From contig WLKR01000088.1 in the NCBI GenBank assembly GCA_009701115.1, positions 1-5,631 on the forward strand: DNA of 5,631 nucleotides. Direction: 5' to 3'. The notes under the pieces were generated by a model. The model had not been told where the DNA came from. It did no database searches and was given only the letters and a program-made list of their open reading frames with translations. The position numbers were made by a program, and so were the translations under genes. How positions within the stretch are numbered: the stretch's first letter is position 1; each line of letters begins with the position of its first letter. Source of the stretch: Actinomycetota bacterium. Its GTDB lineage: Bacteria > Actinomycetota > Acidimicrobiia > Acidimicrobiales > RAAP-2. Below are positions 4,520 to 5,631 of this stretch, piece by piece.

Positions 4520-5631
4520 CTAGGCCGCGAGTGAGGTTTCATCTGGGACCAGTTCAGACCGCCAAGGCTCATTCACGTTCGAGGCGTCGACCTTCTGCTT
4601 GCGCGAGCGAGCGAAGATGACGGCCGCAATCGCCACAACGACCAAGCCAACGGCAACTGCGCCGCCGCTGACGCCAAAGAGCGACTCACCGGCATAGGCC
4701 AGCGCCCCCACGCACCCGGCCGCCGGCAGTGTGATGAGCCACGCGAAAACGACGCGACCGGCAGTTTTCCAGTGCACCTTGCGACCACGGGTCGCAACGC
4801 CCGTGCCAATCACGGAACCAGTTGAAACGTACGTGGTCGAAAGAGGGAGGCCCAAGTGCGACGAAGTCAAGATCACGACTGCGCTCGACATTTGAGCGGC
4901 GAAGCCCGAAGTCGAATCCAAAGCCGTCAGACCGTGACCCATGGTTCGAATAATGCGCCATCCACCAATGAAGGTTCCGGCAGCCATGGCAATCGCGCAA
5001 GCCACGACAACCCACGTTGGGACTGAAGCGTCACCCGTGATCGTCCCGTTGGCTACCAGCGCCAACGTGATGACACCCATGGTCTTTTGTGCGTCATTGG
5101 TGCCGTGGGCGATTGACATCAAACCAGATGCCCCAATCTGTCCGACGCGCATACCCAAACCACGACTGTCCTCGTCGATACGACTAGTCGCTTGCCGAGA
5201 AACGACCGTCGCGATTCCAGCGACGAGAACTGCCACCAGCGGAGCGATGATGCCGGGAACAAAGACTTTGGCAATGATGCCGTGCCAGAGCACGCCAGCC
5301 GACCCAGCGGAGGCCAACATGGCTCCGACCACACCGCCCACGAGCGCGTGGCTCGAGCTAGAAGGCAGACCGAAGTACCACGTCACTATGTTCCAGGTGA
5401 TGGCACCGGCGAGCCCACCAAAGACGACCGGCAGAGTCACGAGATCTTGATTCACGATGGAACTCGCAATCGTCGCGGCAACCTTTAATGAGAGGAAGGC
5501 ACCCACCACATGCAGTACGGCGCTGTACGCGACGGCCGTACGAGGCTTGAGGGCACCCGTGGCAATCGTTGGCGCAACCGAGTTAGCGGTGTCGTGGAAG
5601 CCGTTTGTAAAGTCGAACGCCAGGGCGGCCC
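4520..5631 (-). CDS. pit: Low-affinity phosphate transporter, PiT family (N-terminus beyond the window)
   Basis: PiT proteins import phosphate, in bacteria often as a metal-phosphate complex with protons, through a membrane protein of two related halves. The visible 369 residues include both family signatures: FDFTNGFHDTANSVAP (visible residues 5-20) in the first half and HGTNDAQKTMGVI (about 175-187) in the second. GLPSSSSHALVGG (about 87-99) is matched in the second half by GLPLSTTYVSTGS, where the position of the usual histidine appears to be tyrosine. Multiple hydrophobic helices surround these blocks, and the tail is polar (SRKQKVDASNVNEPW). The reading frame is open to the right edge and the first signature lies upstream of the in-frame GTG at 5509, so that GTG is internal and the true start is outside. 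The gene ends with TAG and is followed after 27 bases by the small membrane protein gene. No regulatory region is visible. Confidence 0.95.
   Translation of the reverse strand, partial: AALAFDFTNGFHDTANSVAPTIATGALKPRTAVAYSAVLHVVGAFLSLKVAATIASSIVNQDLVTLPVVFGGLAGAITWNIVTWYFGLPSSSSHALVGGVVGAMLASAGSAGVLWHGIIAKVFVPGIIAPLVAVLVAGIATVVSRQATSRIDEDSRGLGMRVGQIGASGLMSIAHGTNDAQKTMGVITLALVANGTITGDASVPTWVVVACAIAMAAGTFIGGWRIIRTMGHGLTALDSTSGFAAQMSSAVVILTSSHLGLPLSTTYVSTGSVIGTGVATRGRKVHWKTAGRVVFAWLITLPAAGCVGALAYAGESLFGVSGGAVAVGLVVVAIAAVIFARSRKQKVDASNVNEPWRSELVPDETSLAA

Noticed and set aside
4941..5450. Long open frame on the plus strand opposite pit
   Set aside because: Low-complexity Ala/Thr/Pro content opposite a clear membrane transporter gene, with no ribosome binding site or recognisable domain.
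5507..5509. In-frame GTG as the start of pit
   Set aside because: The open frame continues to the window edge and encodes the first PiT signature (FDFTNGFHDTANS), so the GTG is an internal valine codon.

Overview
The window looks chromosomal and bacterial, most likely from an actinomycete-type organism (Actinomycetota; which class is uncertain, Acidimicrobiia is only a guess). The reasons are a moderately high G+C content by eye, use of GTG and TTG starts, a gene that appears to be read from a leaderless mRNA, and a pit gene followed by a small two-helix membrane protein, an arrangement I recall from mycobacteria (pitA Rv0545c followed by Rv0544c; recalled, not searched).

Almost everything concerns inorganic phosphate uptake. 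Going along the minus strand from the right edge: a low-affinity phosphate transporter of the PiT family (pit; its N-terminus lies beyond the right edge), then a small membrane protein of 82 residues (4244-4492), then a 54-residue zinc-ribbon protein (4039-4203). This module ends tail to tail with the only plus-strand gene, yaaA (3368-4042); the two stop codons share the sequence CTAG. A divergent intergenic region (3211-3367) carries the yaaA promoter on one strand and the promoter of the high-affinity phosphate operon on the other. That operon runs leftward as pstS (binding protein), pstC and pstA (permeases) and the first codons of a gene in the pstB position (ATPase), which is cut by the left edge.

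PstS would capture phosphate outside the membrane and hand it to the PstC-PstA channel, driven by PstB. Pit would import phosphate by ion-coupled symport when it is plentiful. A Pho-box-like set of repeats upstream of pstS fits induction by phosphate starvation. YaaA belongs to the family linked to peroxide resistance and iron control, and sits between the two import modules.

There is no mobile element, CRISPR array, tRNA or rRNA, and no gene-free stretch above 300 bases. The most unusual points are a perfect 14-bp GC-rich hairpin at the start of pstC, the short zinc-ribbon gene, the leaderless-looking yaaA start, and a PstS that lacks a lipobox and carries a two-cysteine insertion beside its phosphate site. 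I see no wholly new multi-gene system.
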